From NCBI RefSeq assembly GCF_020010905.1, contig NZ_JAGJBY010000001.1, positions 186,001-250,000 of the forward strand: a stretch of 64,000 nucleotides of DNA, read 5' to 3'. Shown piece after piece: positions 26,709 through 34,715 of the stretch. The stretch is from Streptomyces acidiscabies. GTDB lineage: Bacteria > Actinomycetota > Actinomycetes > Streptomycetales > Streptomycetaceae. The notes beneath the pieces were generated by a model. That model made no database searches, had not been told where the DNA came from, and worked only from the letters and a program-made list of their open reading frames with translations. The position numbers and the translations under genes are program-made. Each line of letters begins with the position of its first letter. The stretch's first letter is position 1.

Positions 26709-27788
26709 TCACTGCATTTTCTGGCCTCCAGTCCCAAATTCAGGAAAGAGGCGCCCAGCAAGGAGCCCATGAATTGACCGTCCAGAGATTGGATGGACGT
26801 CAGACCCGCGGCGCTGGGGGATCATGAAGAAATTCTCATAATGGCCGTCGCTAGCAACGGCGCCTTCGACAATAAAAGGCTTAGCGGCTGGCGCTTGTGG
26901 CGGCACATAGAGGAACAAGATGCTCCCCCTCGCCGCTTGCGCGTTTTCTACCTTCAGGCCCGAAATGGGCGGATAGATACGCTGATCAATTGCCTTTCGG
27001 TATCGCTCTGCAATTTTCGGTTGAATCGCCATTGGGGTGATCCTTTGGATCACGTCTCCGGTTCCCTTATCTTTGGTGCGGGCTCCAATGACAAGCAGTC
27101 CTCCATCCGGAGCGTTGGCGAACTGTGCCACATCTTTTGCGAGCTCGATGCGTTCTGAGTGGACGCTCAAGTCGTACGGCTGCGACTTGACCTCAAGCCA
27201 CTCACTCTCCCGGAGTCCAATCAAAAGCTCGGGTACGCCACCTTGCAGAGCGCGCAACGCAGTTTGCAAATCGACTACACGCCTTGGAGTATCCACATCT
27301 ACAAGCCGAGCCAATGCATCAAAGCAGTCGAATAGAGCCTGGAAAGTCATTTCGAGGTTGCTGAATTCGCACTCAAGTCCCCAAAAGTTTCCATACGAAT
27401 AGTCCTGTGAGTAATCTGTGGAAACTTCGGTTGCGAAATTTCTTAATACGATTTCTTTAGCCAGTTCTTCGGTTGCCTCTGGCGGTCGCCCTGCCATGCA
27501 CTCGATCTCAACGCTCACCTTCACTGGGCTCTCTTTGGGCACTTCGAAAACCAGGCAGCTCCAGCGGTATTCTGAATCGCTAAAGGTGGCTAGATATAGC
27601 GAATCCCTTTCGTGCTTCTCTCTGCGGGCCTTGTCGGCGGAAAATAGGAAGTCGATAGCCTTAAACTGGGCGATCTCGTTGGGCTTGGGCTCAAATTCTG
27701 ATCCACCTCGCAGTGTAAATCTAGAGGACTTGGAATCCTCCAGAAGGAGCTGGTTCCCGTCTTTCGATAGCTTAAGTTCGTACCCCAT
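26709..27788 (-). CDS. AlbA_2 (Schlafen-type) domain protein, low GC
   Basis: A 359-residue protein. Residues about 190-330 match the AlbA_2/Schlafen AAA-4 domain: 'LRESEWLEVKSQPYD', 'ELAKDVAQFANAPDGG' and 'LLVIGARTKD', a pattern found in nucleic-acid-binding proteins and several phage-defence or regulatory genes. Residues 1-190 are of unknown type. GC is near 50 per cent and codon choice is quite unlike the surroundings, a clear sign of recent transfer. It stands alone; neighbours are element scars. A defence role is possible but not shown. Confidence 0.75.
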   Translation of the reverse strand: MGYELKLSKDGNQLLLEDSKSSRFTLRGGSEFEPKPNEIAQFKAIDFLFSADKARREKHERDSLYLATFSDSEYRWSCLVFEVPKESPVKVSVEIECMAGRPPEATEELAKEIVLRNFATEVSTDYSQDYSYGNFWGLECEFSNLEMTFQALFDCFDALARLVDVDTPRRVVDLQTALRALQGGVPELLIGLRESEWLEVKSQPYDLSVHSERIELAKDVAQFANAPDGGLLVIGARTKDKGTGDVIQRITPMAIQPKIAERYRKAIDQRIYPPISGLKVENAQAARGSILFLYVPPQAPAAKPFIVEGAVASDGHYENFFMIPQRRGSDVHPISGRSIHGLLAGRLFPEFGTGGQKMQ

Positions 27789-27955
27789 GGCTTATATGTT
27801 CGCAGGCGTGCGGGTCTTGCTCTACCACTTTTGGAAGGTCGGTGGAAGCGGCTTTGGGTGAGAGCTGCTTCGGCACGAGTGATCATGGCCGCGTAAAGCT
27901 GCGACCCGACCGCCCCAGCCGCGACGTACCTGTGTGTTAGGCAGCTGTTGCTGTG

Positions 27956-28028
27956 CGCGGCACGGGCGCCGGCCGGGCTGGAGCGGGACGAAGGCAGGAG
28001 CGCAGGCCCGGCCGGGGGCCGTGCCGCG
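27956..28028. other. Long hairpin in accessory region
   Basis: 23-base arms (27956-27978 and 28006-28028, beginning CGCGGCACGGGCGCC) pair with two mismatches around a 27-base purine-rich loop. It lies in the 288-base gap 27789-28076 with no gene. It could be a terminator, a small RNA or a replication-related structure from an element. Confidence 0.55.
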
Positions 28029-28076
28029 TGCGGTGAGCGGAGCGAGCCGCCTTGAACCAGTAGAGAAAGTTGTAAC

Positions 28077-28460
28077 TCACCCGGCGGTGTGGGGGTGGAA
28101 CTGGTGGGCGCACGGTGGGAGTTCGGCCGCTTGCCGGTGGGCCAGGGAGAGGAAGACGACGGGTCGGATCGTCCACGTGATGCGTGTGTCCGCGTGAGTG
28201 ATGGACACTGCACAGGCTTCGCGCTTCAGCAAGGCTCGCCTCGTGTCGATACGCCGGTCACGGGGCAAGGCGCTGGCCTGCTGGGAGGCGTCGGCGTCAA
28301 GGCCGGTAGAGATGGTGCGGAGGATCGTCGACACCCACCGGTCCGCCTCGGCCTCCGTGTACGCGTCGTAGGACCCCACAAGCCTCACCGGGCCTTCCCC
28401 GCCGAAATTCCGCGTCGTGCACTCACACCAGAACCCCGGCCTGCTCCCACCGCTCAGCAC
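28077..28460 (-). CDS. Hypothetical protein coupled to ATP-binding protein
   Basis: 127 residues starting at GTG, overlapping the stop of the preceding ATP-binding gene by 7 bp, so the two are probably translationally coupled. It contains 'GPVRLVGSYDAYTEAEADRW' and a moderately polar remainder, no signal peptide and no known motif. I do not recognise the family. Confidence 0.6.
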   Translation of the reverse strand: MLSGGSRPGFWCECTTRNFGGEGPVRLVGSYDAYTEAEADRWVSTILRTISTGLDADASQQASALPRDRRIDTRRALLKREACAVSITHADTRITWTIRPVVFLSLAHRQAAELPPCAHQFHPHTAG

Positions 28461-28882
28461 GGATGCTCCTTCAACGGTCCGCCGGCATACAGCTCCGCCG
28501 TGATCGTGTGGCCGTGGTCGCTCTTACGGACGACGACCCGATGGGCGATCGCACTGACCATCCCCAGCCCACGCCCGTGCTCGGCGTCCTGCTCCTGGCG
28601 CTCGACCTTCGGCGCCGTCTCCGTCCCGCCGTGGTCGGTCACGGACAGGGCGACGACCTGAGGCGACACCGCGAGAGCCAGATGGAAACTCCCGGCCTCC
28701 AGTCCGCTGGCCGTATGCAGGACCGCGTTCGCGCTCAGCTCGCTGACGATCAACTCGGCATCGTCGACAAACGGTGATCCGCGCAGAATGTCCCGCGTCC
28801 ACCGCCGAGCCCGACTCACCTCTTCCGGAAAACCTGGGCAACTGAGCCCCCAGACTCGGACCTGACTCATATACTCATGCAT
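28454..28882 (-). CDS. GHKL-type ATP-binding protein (RsbW/SpoIIAB-like)
   Basis: A 142-residue HATPase_c_2 domain: N box 'ELSANAVLHT', G1 box 'SVTDHGGTETAP' and G2 'EHGRGLGMVSAI'. This is the anti-sigma-factor-kinase fold that is very abundant in streptomycetes; usually the partner is unknown. The ATG at 28882 has AGGAAGGA 6 bp upstream, which decides the start over the frame beginning at 28912. It heads a two-gene unit with the hypothetical gene downstream. Confidence 0.88.
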   Translation of the reverse strand: MHEYMSQVRVWGLSCPGFPEEVSRARRWTRDILRGSPFVDDAELIVSELSANAVLHTASGLEAGSFHLALAVSPQVVALSVTDHGGTETAPKVERQEQDAEHGRGLGMVSAIAHRVVVRKSDHGHTITAELYAGGPLKEHPC

Positions 28883-28928
28883 ACAAGTTCCTTCCTGCTG
28901 GTAGGCCGCCATGTGCAGCGGGTCAGCG

Positions 28929-29360
28929 CTAGACGAGTCTCACGCCGTCATGGGCGCGAACGGCAGGCGGAGGCACCGAGTCCAACGCGTCCAGAACACG
29001 GATCGCGTACGCCTCGTCGGCGAGTCCGGAGACTTCCTCACGGGTGGCCCACCGCAGTGCGCGGATCTCACTCCCGGTCGTAGGGGTACCGTCAGCCGCC
29101 TCGCACCGGAACACCAGCGAGACGATCAGCCCGGTCATGTTCTTGTAGACGCCAGTCAGCGTCGCGGGAAGAGCGATCTTGATGCCGGTCTCTTCGAGAA
29201 CCTCGCGTTGCAGGGCCTCGGGGATGGTCTCCTCGCGTTCGAGGACGCCCCCCGGCGGCTCCCACTTCCCGTTGTCCCGCCGCTGTATCAGGAGAGCCCG
29301 GCCCTGGTCGTCGACAACGACCCCGGCCACGCTCACGGAGTGCGGACGTTCGGTGCTCAC
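28929..29360 (-). CDS. NUDIX hydrolase (Pif-like)
   Basis: A 143-residue protein with an intact NUDIX box: 'GGVLEREETIPEALQREVLE' followed by ETGI, i.e. Gx5Ex7REUxEExGU. Such enzymes hydrolyse nucleoside diphosphates linked to another moiety. In pSAM2-type integrative elements a NUDIX protein, Pif, limits redundant transfer and lies next to korSA; here the gene is divergent from a GntR regulator with 83 bp between, the same pairing. GTG start at 29360. Confidence 0.85.
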   Translation of the reverse strand: MSTERPHSVSVAGVVVDDQGRALLIQRRDNGKWEPPGGVLEREETIPEALQREVLEETGIKIALPATLTGVYKNMTGLIVSLVFRCEAADGTPTTGSEIRALRWATREEVSGLADEAYAIRVLDALDSVPPPAVRAHDGVRLV

Positions 29361-29422
29361 GTACCTCGACCCTCTCGGCTGACTAGGCCCTCCACGGTAG
29401 CGACACTGCCCGCACGCTCGTC

Positions 29423-29432
29423 TAGATATCTA
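29423..29432. promoter_or_regulatory. Palindrome TAGATATCTA between NUDIX and GntR genes
   Basis: A 10-bp perfect palindrome 11 bp before the GntR start codon, overlapping a possible -10 (TAGATA). A plausible GntR autoregulatory operator. Confidence 0.4.
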
Positions 29433-29443
29433 AAGGAGTACAT

Positions 29444-30235
29444 ATGAGCCCTTCCCTCCCCTCGGGCCTCCTCGGCACCCTCGATCCGACGAGCGATCGC
29501 GCAGTCTTCCGGCAGATCGCCGACCAACTTCGCGAGGCCATCGACCGTGGCCGCTTCAACGAGGGCGAGAAACTCCCCTCGGAAGCCGAGCTGGTCGACC
29601 ACTACGGCGTCTCCCGCATGACCGTCCGCAACTCCTTCTCGATCCTCCAGGGTGAGGGCCTGGTCCATGCGGAACACGGCAAGGGCGTCTTCGTCCGTCC
29701 CCGCCCGCCGGTACGGCGCTTGGCCTCCGACCGCTTCACCCGCCGCCACCGCGAACAGGGAAAGGCGGCCCTCATCGTCGAAGCGGACACGGTCGGCAGC
29801 CACCCCCAGGTCGACAGCCTCGAAGTGAAGGAGGTCAAGGCCAGCCCGGACATCTCGGCCCGCCTCGGCTCCGTACGTCGCGTGCTCTCCCGCTACCGCC
29901 GCTACCTCCTCGACGGCCGCCCGGTCGAGTTCGCCACGTCATACCTCCCCCTGGACATCGCTCGCGGCACGCAGATCGCTGAACCCAACCCTGGCCCTGG
30001 CGGCATCTACGCCCGCCTCGAAGACCTCGGTCACCGCCTGGACCACTTCGACGAAGAGATCCGTTCCCGCATGCCCACACCCACCGAGGTCAAGACCCTC
30101 AACCTCGCGGCCGGCGTCCCGGTGTTCCACCTGATCCGCACCGCGTACGACACCGAGGGCCGTGCGGTGGAGGTCTGCGACACGGTCATGCCTGCCGACG
30201 CGTACGTCCTGTCGTACCAACTCCCGGCCACGTGA
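29444..30235 (+). CDS. GntR/HutC-family regulator (KorSA-like)
   Basis: A 263-residue repressor: winged helix at about 25-90 ('KLPSEAELVDHYGVSRMTVR', 'LVHAEHGKGVFV'), then a UTRA ligand-binding domain (about 110-255; 'RVLSRYRRYLLDGRPVEFAT', 'RTAYDTEGRAVEVCDTVMP'). KorSA of pSAM2 is of this class and controls the element's transfer genes. With the neighbouring NUDIX gene it may be the surviving regulatory module of an integrative element, though such GntR genes also occur in cores. ATG at 29444 with AAAGGAG upstream. Confidence 0.88.
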   Translation: MSPSLPSGLLGTLDPTSDRAVFRQIADQLREAIDRGRFNEGEKLPSEAELVDHYGVSRMTVRNSFSILQGEGLVHAEHGKGVFVRPRPPVRRLASDRFTRRHREQGKAALIVEADTVGSHPQVDSLEVKEVKASPDISARLGSVRRVLSRYRRYLLDGRPVEFATSYLPLDIARGTQIAEPNPGPGGIYARLEDLGHRLDHFDEEIRSRMPTPTEVKTLNLAAGVPVFHLIRTAYDTEGRAVEVCDTVMPADAYVLSYQLPAT

Positions 30236-30389
30236 CGACATGACCCGTGGTGGTGCGCGGGGACGTTCCTCCGCTCGCGGTGATGAGAGCAACTGTGATC
30301 AGGATGAAGACGGTGGCAAGAGTGATACCAAAGGGGTCGCACCTCTTCACGTCCTGGGCGGAGGCGCTCGGGGCTTCCGTGATTCAGCC

Positions 30390-30477
30390 GGGTACGTTTC
30401 AGGTACTACGGGTATGACAAAGGCCCGGCATCAATGTGACACCGGGCCTTCGTGGTTGTACCCGTGTAATACCTCAG
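30390..30477. repeat. Hairpin repeat copy 2, likely bidirectional terminator
   Basis: Near-copy of 14433-14519, including the GGGTACGTT that in copy 1 is the end of a coding region, the GC-rich stem and the outer TACCCGT arm. It lies between the convergent GntR and phosphoribosyltransferase genes and reaches the latter's stop codon. Confidence 0.75.
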
Positions 30478-30971
30478 GCGTCGAGGACCTGCCCCGAGCG
30501 CTTCACCACCGGCGGCTCAACGGACCAGGGGAAGTTGATCCAGTCGTCCGTGCGCTTCCAGACGTAGTCGCACTTCACGAGGGAGTGGGACTTCTCGTAG
30601 ATGACGGCGCTGCGGACCTCGGCGACCGTGTCGAGGCAGAAGTCGTGGACCAGTTTGAGGGTCTTGCCGGTGTCGGCCACGTCGTCCGTGATCAGGACCT
30701 TCTTGTCGGAGAAGTCGATCACGTTCGGGACGGGGGCCAGCATGACCGGCATTTCGAGGGTCGTTCCGACGCCGGTGTAGAACTCGACGTTCACCAGGTG
30801 GATGTTCTTGCAGTCCAGCGCGTACGCCAGGCCGCCGGCGACGAAGACTCCGCCGCGGGCGATGGACAGGACGACGTCAGGCTCGTACCCGTCGTCGGCG
30901 ATGGTCTGCGCGAGTTCGCGGACGGCGGTGCCGAAACGGTCGTAGGTGAGGTTCTCTCGTACGTCGGTCAT
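30474..30971 (-). CDS. Phosphoribosyltransferase (hypoxanthine/xanthine type)
   Basis: A 165-residue type-I PRTase with the PRPP motif 'VLITDDVADTGKTL' (about 93-106) and 'VLSIARGGVFVAGGLAYAL'. It transfers a phosphoribosyl group to a purine base, or acts regulatorily; the base is not predictable. It lies 10 bp downstream of dcd on the same strand, so the two form a nucleotide-metabolism operon that is common in streptomycetes. Confidence 0.9.
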   Translation of the reverse strand: MTDVRENLTYDRFGTAVRELAQTIADDGYEPDVVLSIARGGVFVAGGLAYALDCKNIHLVNVEFYTGVGTTLEMPVMLAPVPNVIDFSDKKVLITDDVADTGKTLKLVHDFCLDTVAEVRSAVIYEKSHSLVKCDYVWKRTDDWINFPWSVEPPVVKRSGQVLDA

Positions 30972-30981
30972 GGCGCCCGCC

Positions 30982-31557
30982 TCATACCTGGGTGCGATGG
31001 AAGTTACGGAAGGAGCGCGAGGCGGTCGGGCCGCGCTGGCCCTGGTAGCGGGAGCCGTACCGCTCGCTGCCGTACGGGAACTCGGCGGGGGAGGTGAGGC
31101 GGAACATGCACAGCTGGCCGATCTTCATGCCCGGCCACAGCTTGATGGGGAGCGTGGCGAGGTTGGAGAGTTCGAGGGTGACGTGGCCGTTGAAACCGGG
31201 GTCGATGAAACCCGCGGTGGAGTGGGTGACGAGGCCGAGGCGGCCGAGGGAGGACTTGCCCTCCAGGCGGGAGGCCAGGTCGTCCGGGAGGCCGATCACC
31301 TCGTAGGTGGAGGCGAGGACGAACTCCCCCGGGTGGAGGATGAACGGCTCGTCACCCTCAGGTTCTACGAGCCGCGTCAGGTCCGCCTGTTCGACCGAGG
31401 GGTCGATGTGGGGGTAGCGGTGGTTCTCGAACACCCGGAAGAACCGGTCGAGTCGTACGTCGATGCTGGACGGCTGCACCATGGATTCGTCGTAGGGGTC
31501 GATCCGTACCCGTCCGGCGTCGATCTCGGCCCGGATGTCCTTGTCTGAGAGAAGCAC
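30982..31557 (-). CDS. dcd: dCTP deaminase
   Basis: A 191-residue dCTP deaminase beginning '[18 protein letters not shown]' after the GTG, with '[16 protein letters not shown]', '[20 protein letters not shown]' and '[15 protein letters not shown]', the active-site region including the catalytic Glu ('HVTLEL'). It converts dCTP to dUTP for thymidylate synthesis; in actinomycetes it can be bifunctional. I chose the GTG at 31557 because family members start here; the frame runs on to 31608. Confidence 0.95.
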   Translation of the reverse strand: MLLSDKDIRAEIDAGRVRIDPYDESMVQPSSIDVRLDRFFRVFENHRYPHIDPSVEQADLTRLVEPEGDEPFILHPGEFVLASTYEVIGLPDDLASRLEGKSSLGRLGLVTHSTAGFIDPGFNGHVTLELSNLATLPIKLWPGMKIGQLCMFRLTSPAEFPYGSERYGSRYQGQRGPTASRSFRNFHRTQV

Positions 31558-31614
31558 GTCCCGAGGATACGCAAGACGCGCGGAGTCGCCCCAATCGGAC
31601 GGCTCCACGCGTCG

Positions 31615-31647
31615 GGGTACTACCCGGGTACTACCTGAGAGCTACCG
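31615..31647. repeat. GGTACTACC/GAGAGCTACC repeat cluster
   Basis: GGGTACTACCCGGGTACTAC followed by CTGAGAGCTACC. The motif includes the TAG stop codon of the small gene at 31642. Closely similar strings occur at 1896-1916, 36650-36725 and 54697-54740. Confidence 0.65.
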
Positions 31648-31800
31648 CTTCTGCGCCACGACCGGTACCGCGCTGCGCAGCCGCGCGCAGCGGGGACATC
31701 GGACGAGGCGGCCCGGGCCGAGCCGGTCGGCCTGCTGCATCGGGAACGAGGCGGTGCTGAATACGTGCCCATCGGCACAACGGACGACGGTGCGCTCCAT
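31642..31800 (-). CDS. Small zinc-ribbon-like protein
   Basis: 52 residues from the ATG at 31800 (CAGGACTTG upstream): 'MERTVVRCADGHVFSTASFP' and 'LVRCPRCARLRSAVPV'. The Cys pattern (C7, C40 and C43, with His10) looks like a zinc ribbon with one ligand replaced. I recall near-identical small proteins in this position, between dcd and tRNA-Gly, in other streptomycetes. Function unknown. Confidence 0.75.
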   Translation of the reverse strand: MERTVVRCADGHVFSTASFPMQQADRLGPGRLVRCPRCARLRSAVPVVAQKR

Positions 31801-32078
31801 CAAGTCCTGGAATCCCTTCCCCAAGAACCGCGTCACCTCTGGCGGATGCCGTGACGACGGGCGTCACATTACGGGATGAAAGGGACGAGCCTCCAGGCGG
31901 CACTCCGCACTTCTCGGCTCCTCTTCCGGGTCTCCACGGTACGCCCCAACTCCCTTGCCACGCACCCGGATCGGGTCTCCTCGCCACCCCTCCACCACCC
32001 TGCCTCCGGCGCCAGCCTCCCGCGATGGGGTAGAGTGACGGAGCAGTCGCCCGCCGGATCTTTCCAGGGCGAATTTGT

Positions 32079-32149
32079 GCGGGTGTAGTTTAGTGGTAGA
32101 ACATCAGCTTCCCAAGCTGAGAGTGCGAGTTCGATTCTCGTCACCCGCT
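32079..32149 (+). tRNA. tRNA-Gly (CCC anticodon)
   Basis: A complete cloverleaf: acceptor GCGGGTG/CACCCGC, D-arm GTTTAGTGGTAGAAC, anticodon stem TCAGC/GCTGA with loop TTCCCAA (anticodon CCC), T-arm GCGAG-TTCGATT-CTCGT, discriminator T. CCA is not encoded. A TAGAGT -10-like box is at 32031-32036. Bases 32105-32149 are duplicated in inverted orientation at 24225-24269. Confidence 0.97.
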
Positions 32150-32159
32150 TCGTTGAAAT

Positions 32160-32188
32160 GGCTCAGGTCTAATGACCTGGGCCTTTTT
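32160..32188 (+). terminator. tRNA-Gly terminator
   Basis: GGCTCAGGTC-TAAT-GACCTGGGCC followed by five T: a classic intrinsic terminator 11 bases after the tRNA. Confidence 0.9.
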
Positions 32189-32390
32189 GTTGTGTGTGTT
32201 GGTTTCATCACCTCGTGCCGGAGGTGTGCCAGAAGGCTGCCGGCCGGGGGCCACCGTCGCGCGGGTAACAGTTGGCGCAGTCCTCGTCACTCCGCAGGCC
32301 GTGGGAGCCGACCGTTTCCTTGTGGCCGCAGGCCCGGGGTACGGCCCGGCTCATGTGCGGTTCTCCCCGATTCCTCGGTACCGGCTCGTT

Positions 32391-34715
32391 CTACGGCGCC
32401 GGGCTCTCCGCCCACCACGCCGCGATCTGCGTCCGGCACGTGAAGCCGAGCTTGGTCCGGATGTTCTCCACATGGCGGTCGGCGGTACGCGGTGACAGGT
32501 TCAGCGTGGCCGCGACCTGGCGGTTGGTCATGCCCTGCGCCACGAGCGCGGCGACCTCCCGTTCTCGGCGGGTCAGGGGGCTCGGCGTGCCCCCGTCCTG
32601 CCGCGCGCCCCCGTCCTGCCCGGTGTCGTCCAGCGCGAGGGCGATGGCCCGCGCCGGACTGTCGTGCCGGGCGCCCTCCGCGAAGGCCCTCTCGTACCCG
32701 GCCGCGCCCAACGCGGAGACGACCGTTTCCTCGCAGCGCGCACGGTGTCCGCCGAGCGTGCAGACGGGGCTGTCGCCGATGTCCCTGGTCAGGGCGTGTA
32801 CGGCGCCCAGCAGCCGCGCCGCCCGCTCGTGGTCGCCCCGGGACGCGGTGATCCACGTGAACACCTGGAGGGCCGCCACGGTCCCGGCGTAATCGTTGAA
32901 GCCCCGCAGGATCTCCAGCGCGGCGCGCGTCAGGGCCGTACCCTCCTCCCGGTCGCCCCGGGCCCAGAGCACGTAGCCCAGCGCCCACTTCGCGTAGGCC
33001 CCGTACAGCCGCTCCCCGGACGCTTCCGCGAGGCGCGTCGCGCGTCTGCCGGTCTCCTCCGCCGCGTGCGGGTTTTCGAGGCAGACCTGTGCGAGCACCA
33101 TCTGGAACAGCCAGAACAGCCCCTGCGGTCCTTCGCCCGCCGCCTCGTGAGCGGCGAGCGCCTCCTCGTACAGGGGCACGGCCTGCGCCGTCCGGCCCTG
33201 GAAGGCCGCCGACGCGGCGCGGTAGCCGAGGATGTACGGCCGGGACGACGGGTCGGCCAGTTCCTCGGCCTCGTCCAGGCGGCGGTCGGCCGTCGCGAAA
33301 TCTCCTTGCAGGATCGCCACCCAGGCGGCGGCCCACAGCGCGCGGGCCCGGACGGGGGTGGGTTCGGGGGCCGCCGGGAGGAGGCGGTCGAACTGGCGGC
33401 GGCCTTCGCCGAGGTATCCGTCGGCGCACCAGTGGAAGCGGAGGGCTGTCGCCAGGCGGAGGGCTTGCTGTGCGTCGGCGGGGTCCGCGGCCTCACACTC
33501 CGGCGGGTACGGCTCCGGCTCGCCGGGCCGGGTCGGTACGGGTGGGTGCGCGCTCGCCCCGAAGTCCAGTGCCGCCTGGAAATTGCGGTGCTCGGTACGC
33601 ATCCGGGCCAGCGCCTCCTCCTGGCCGGGGCCGAACCAGGCGGACGCGGTGCGCTCCGCGAGGGCGAGGAAGAAGGCGCGGTGCCGGCGCAGCAGTGGTC
33701 GCTCCTCACCCGACTCGGCGAGCCGGGTCCTGCCGTACGTACGGATGGTTTCCAGCAGCCGGTAGCGGGGTACGCCGTCGCGTTCGCAGGTCAGTACGAC
33801 GGACTGGGCCACGAGCCGGTCGAGGAGGTCCAGCACCTCGTGCGCCGCGATGCCGTCTCCCGTACCGATGGTTTCGGCGGCGTCCAGGCCGAAGCCGCCG
33901 GCAAAGACCGACAACCGGTTCCACAACAGTTGCTCGGCGGGCGTGCAGAGTTCGTAGCTCCACTCGATCATTCCGCGCAGGGTGCGGCGGCGGGGGAGTG
34001 TGCTGCGGCAGCCGCCGGTGAGCAGCGCGAAGCGGTCCTCCAGGCGCTCGACGACCTGTTCGACGGTCAGCGTCCGCAGCCGTGACGCGGCCAGTTCGAT
34101 GGCCAGGGGGAGTCCGTCGAGGGCAGTGCACAGCCGGGTGGCCTGGGCCTGGTCGGTGACGCGGAAGTCCGGGCGGAGGGCGGTGGCTCGCTGCCGCAGC
34201 AGTTCGACCGCCTCGTCCGGGATCGAGAGCGGGGGGACGACGAAGACGTTCTCGCCTGTGACGTCCAGTGTCTGGCGGCTGGTCGCGAGGATGCGTAGCT
34301 GCGGGCAGGCCGACAGCAGGGTCTTTGCCAGTCCTGCGGACGCGTCGATGACGTGTTCGCAGTTGTCCAGCACGATCAGTGCTCGGTGGTGGGCCAGGTG
34401 GTGGGTGAGGCGGTCGAGGGCGGGGGTGGTGGTGCGGTCCGGGATGCGGAGGGCGTTCGCGGTTGCTGCGGGCAGAGTCGACGGGTCTCGTACGGTGGCC
34501 AGTTCGACCAGCCAGACTCCGTCCGGGAATGCCTTTCGGGTGGCCGCTGCGGCGGCCAGTGCCAGGCGGGTTTTGCCTGTGCCGCCTGCGCCGGTGAGTG
34601 TCACCAGGCGGCCGGCGGTCAGTAGGCGGCGGATCTCGGCCAGCTCGGTGCGTCTGCCGACGAAGCTGTTGAGGGACGTGGGCAGGTTGCCGATGGTGGG
34701 GGTCACGCTGCTCAC
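32391..34715 (-). CDS. STAND ATPase with LuxR HTH (LAL-type regulator)
   Basis: A 774-residue regulator. The P-loop 'LTGAGGTGKTRLAL' is at about residue 41, Walker B-like 'RALIVLDNCEHV' at about 115, then a winged helix and a long helical/TPR region (about 350-690) and a C-terminal LuxR HTH (about 705-765: 'TRREREVAALVAQGMTNRQV', 'SPRTADRHVENI'). These proteins are ATP-dependent activators that often control specialised metabolism. GTG start with GAGGG upstream. No obvious target cluster is adjacent. Confidence 0.93.
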   Translation of the reverse strand: MSSVTPTIGNLPTSLNSFVGRRTELAEIRRLLTAGRLVTLTGAGGTGKTRLALAAAAATRKAFPDGVWLVELATVRDPSTLPAATANALRIPDRTTTPALDRLTHHLAHHRALIVLDNCEHVIDASAGLAKTLLSACPQLRILATSRQTLDVTGENVFVVPPLSIPDEAVELLRQRATALRPDFRVTDQAQATRLCTALDGLPLAIELAASRLRTLTVEQVVERLEDRFALLTGGCRSTLPRRRTLRGMIEWSYELCTPAEQLLWNRLSVFAGGFGLDAAETIGTGDGIAAHEVLDLLDRLVAQSVVLTCERDGVPRYRLLETIRTYGRTRLAESGEERPLLRRHRAFFLALAERTASAWFGPGQEEALARMRTEHRNFQAALDFGASAHPPVPTRPGEPEPYPPECEAADPADAQQALRLATALRFHWCADGYLGEGRRQFDRLLPAAPEPTPVRARALWAAAWVAILQGDFATADRRLDEAEELADPSSRPYILGYRAASAAFQGRTAQAVPLYEEALAAHEAAGEGPQGLFWLFQMVLAQVCLENPHAAEETGRRATRLAEASGERLYGAYAKWALGYVLWARGDREEGTALTRAALEILRGFNDYAGTVAALQVFTWITASRGDHERAARLLGAVHALTRDIGDSPVCTLGGHRARCEETVVSALGAAGYERAFAEGARHDSPARAIALALDDTGQDGGARQDGGTPSPLTRREREVAALVAQGMTNRQVAATLNLSPRTADRHVENIRTKLGFTCRTQIAAWWAESPAP

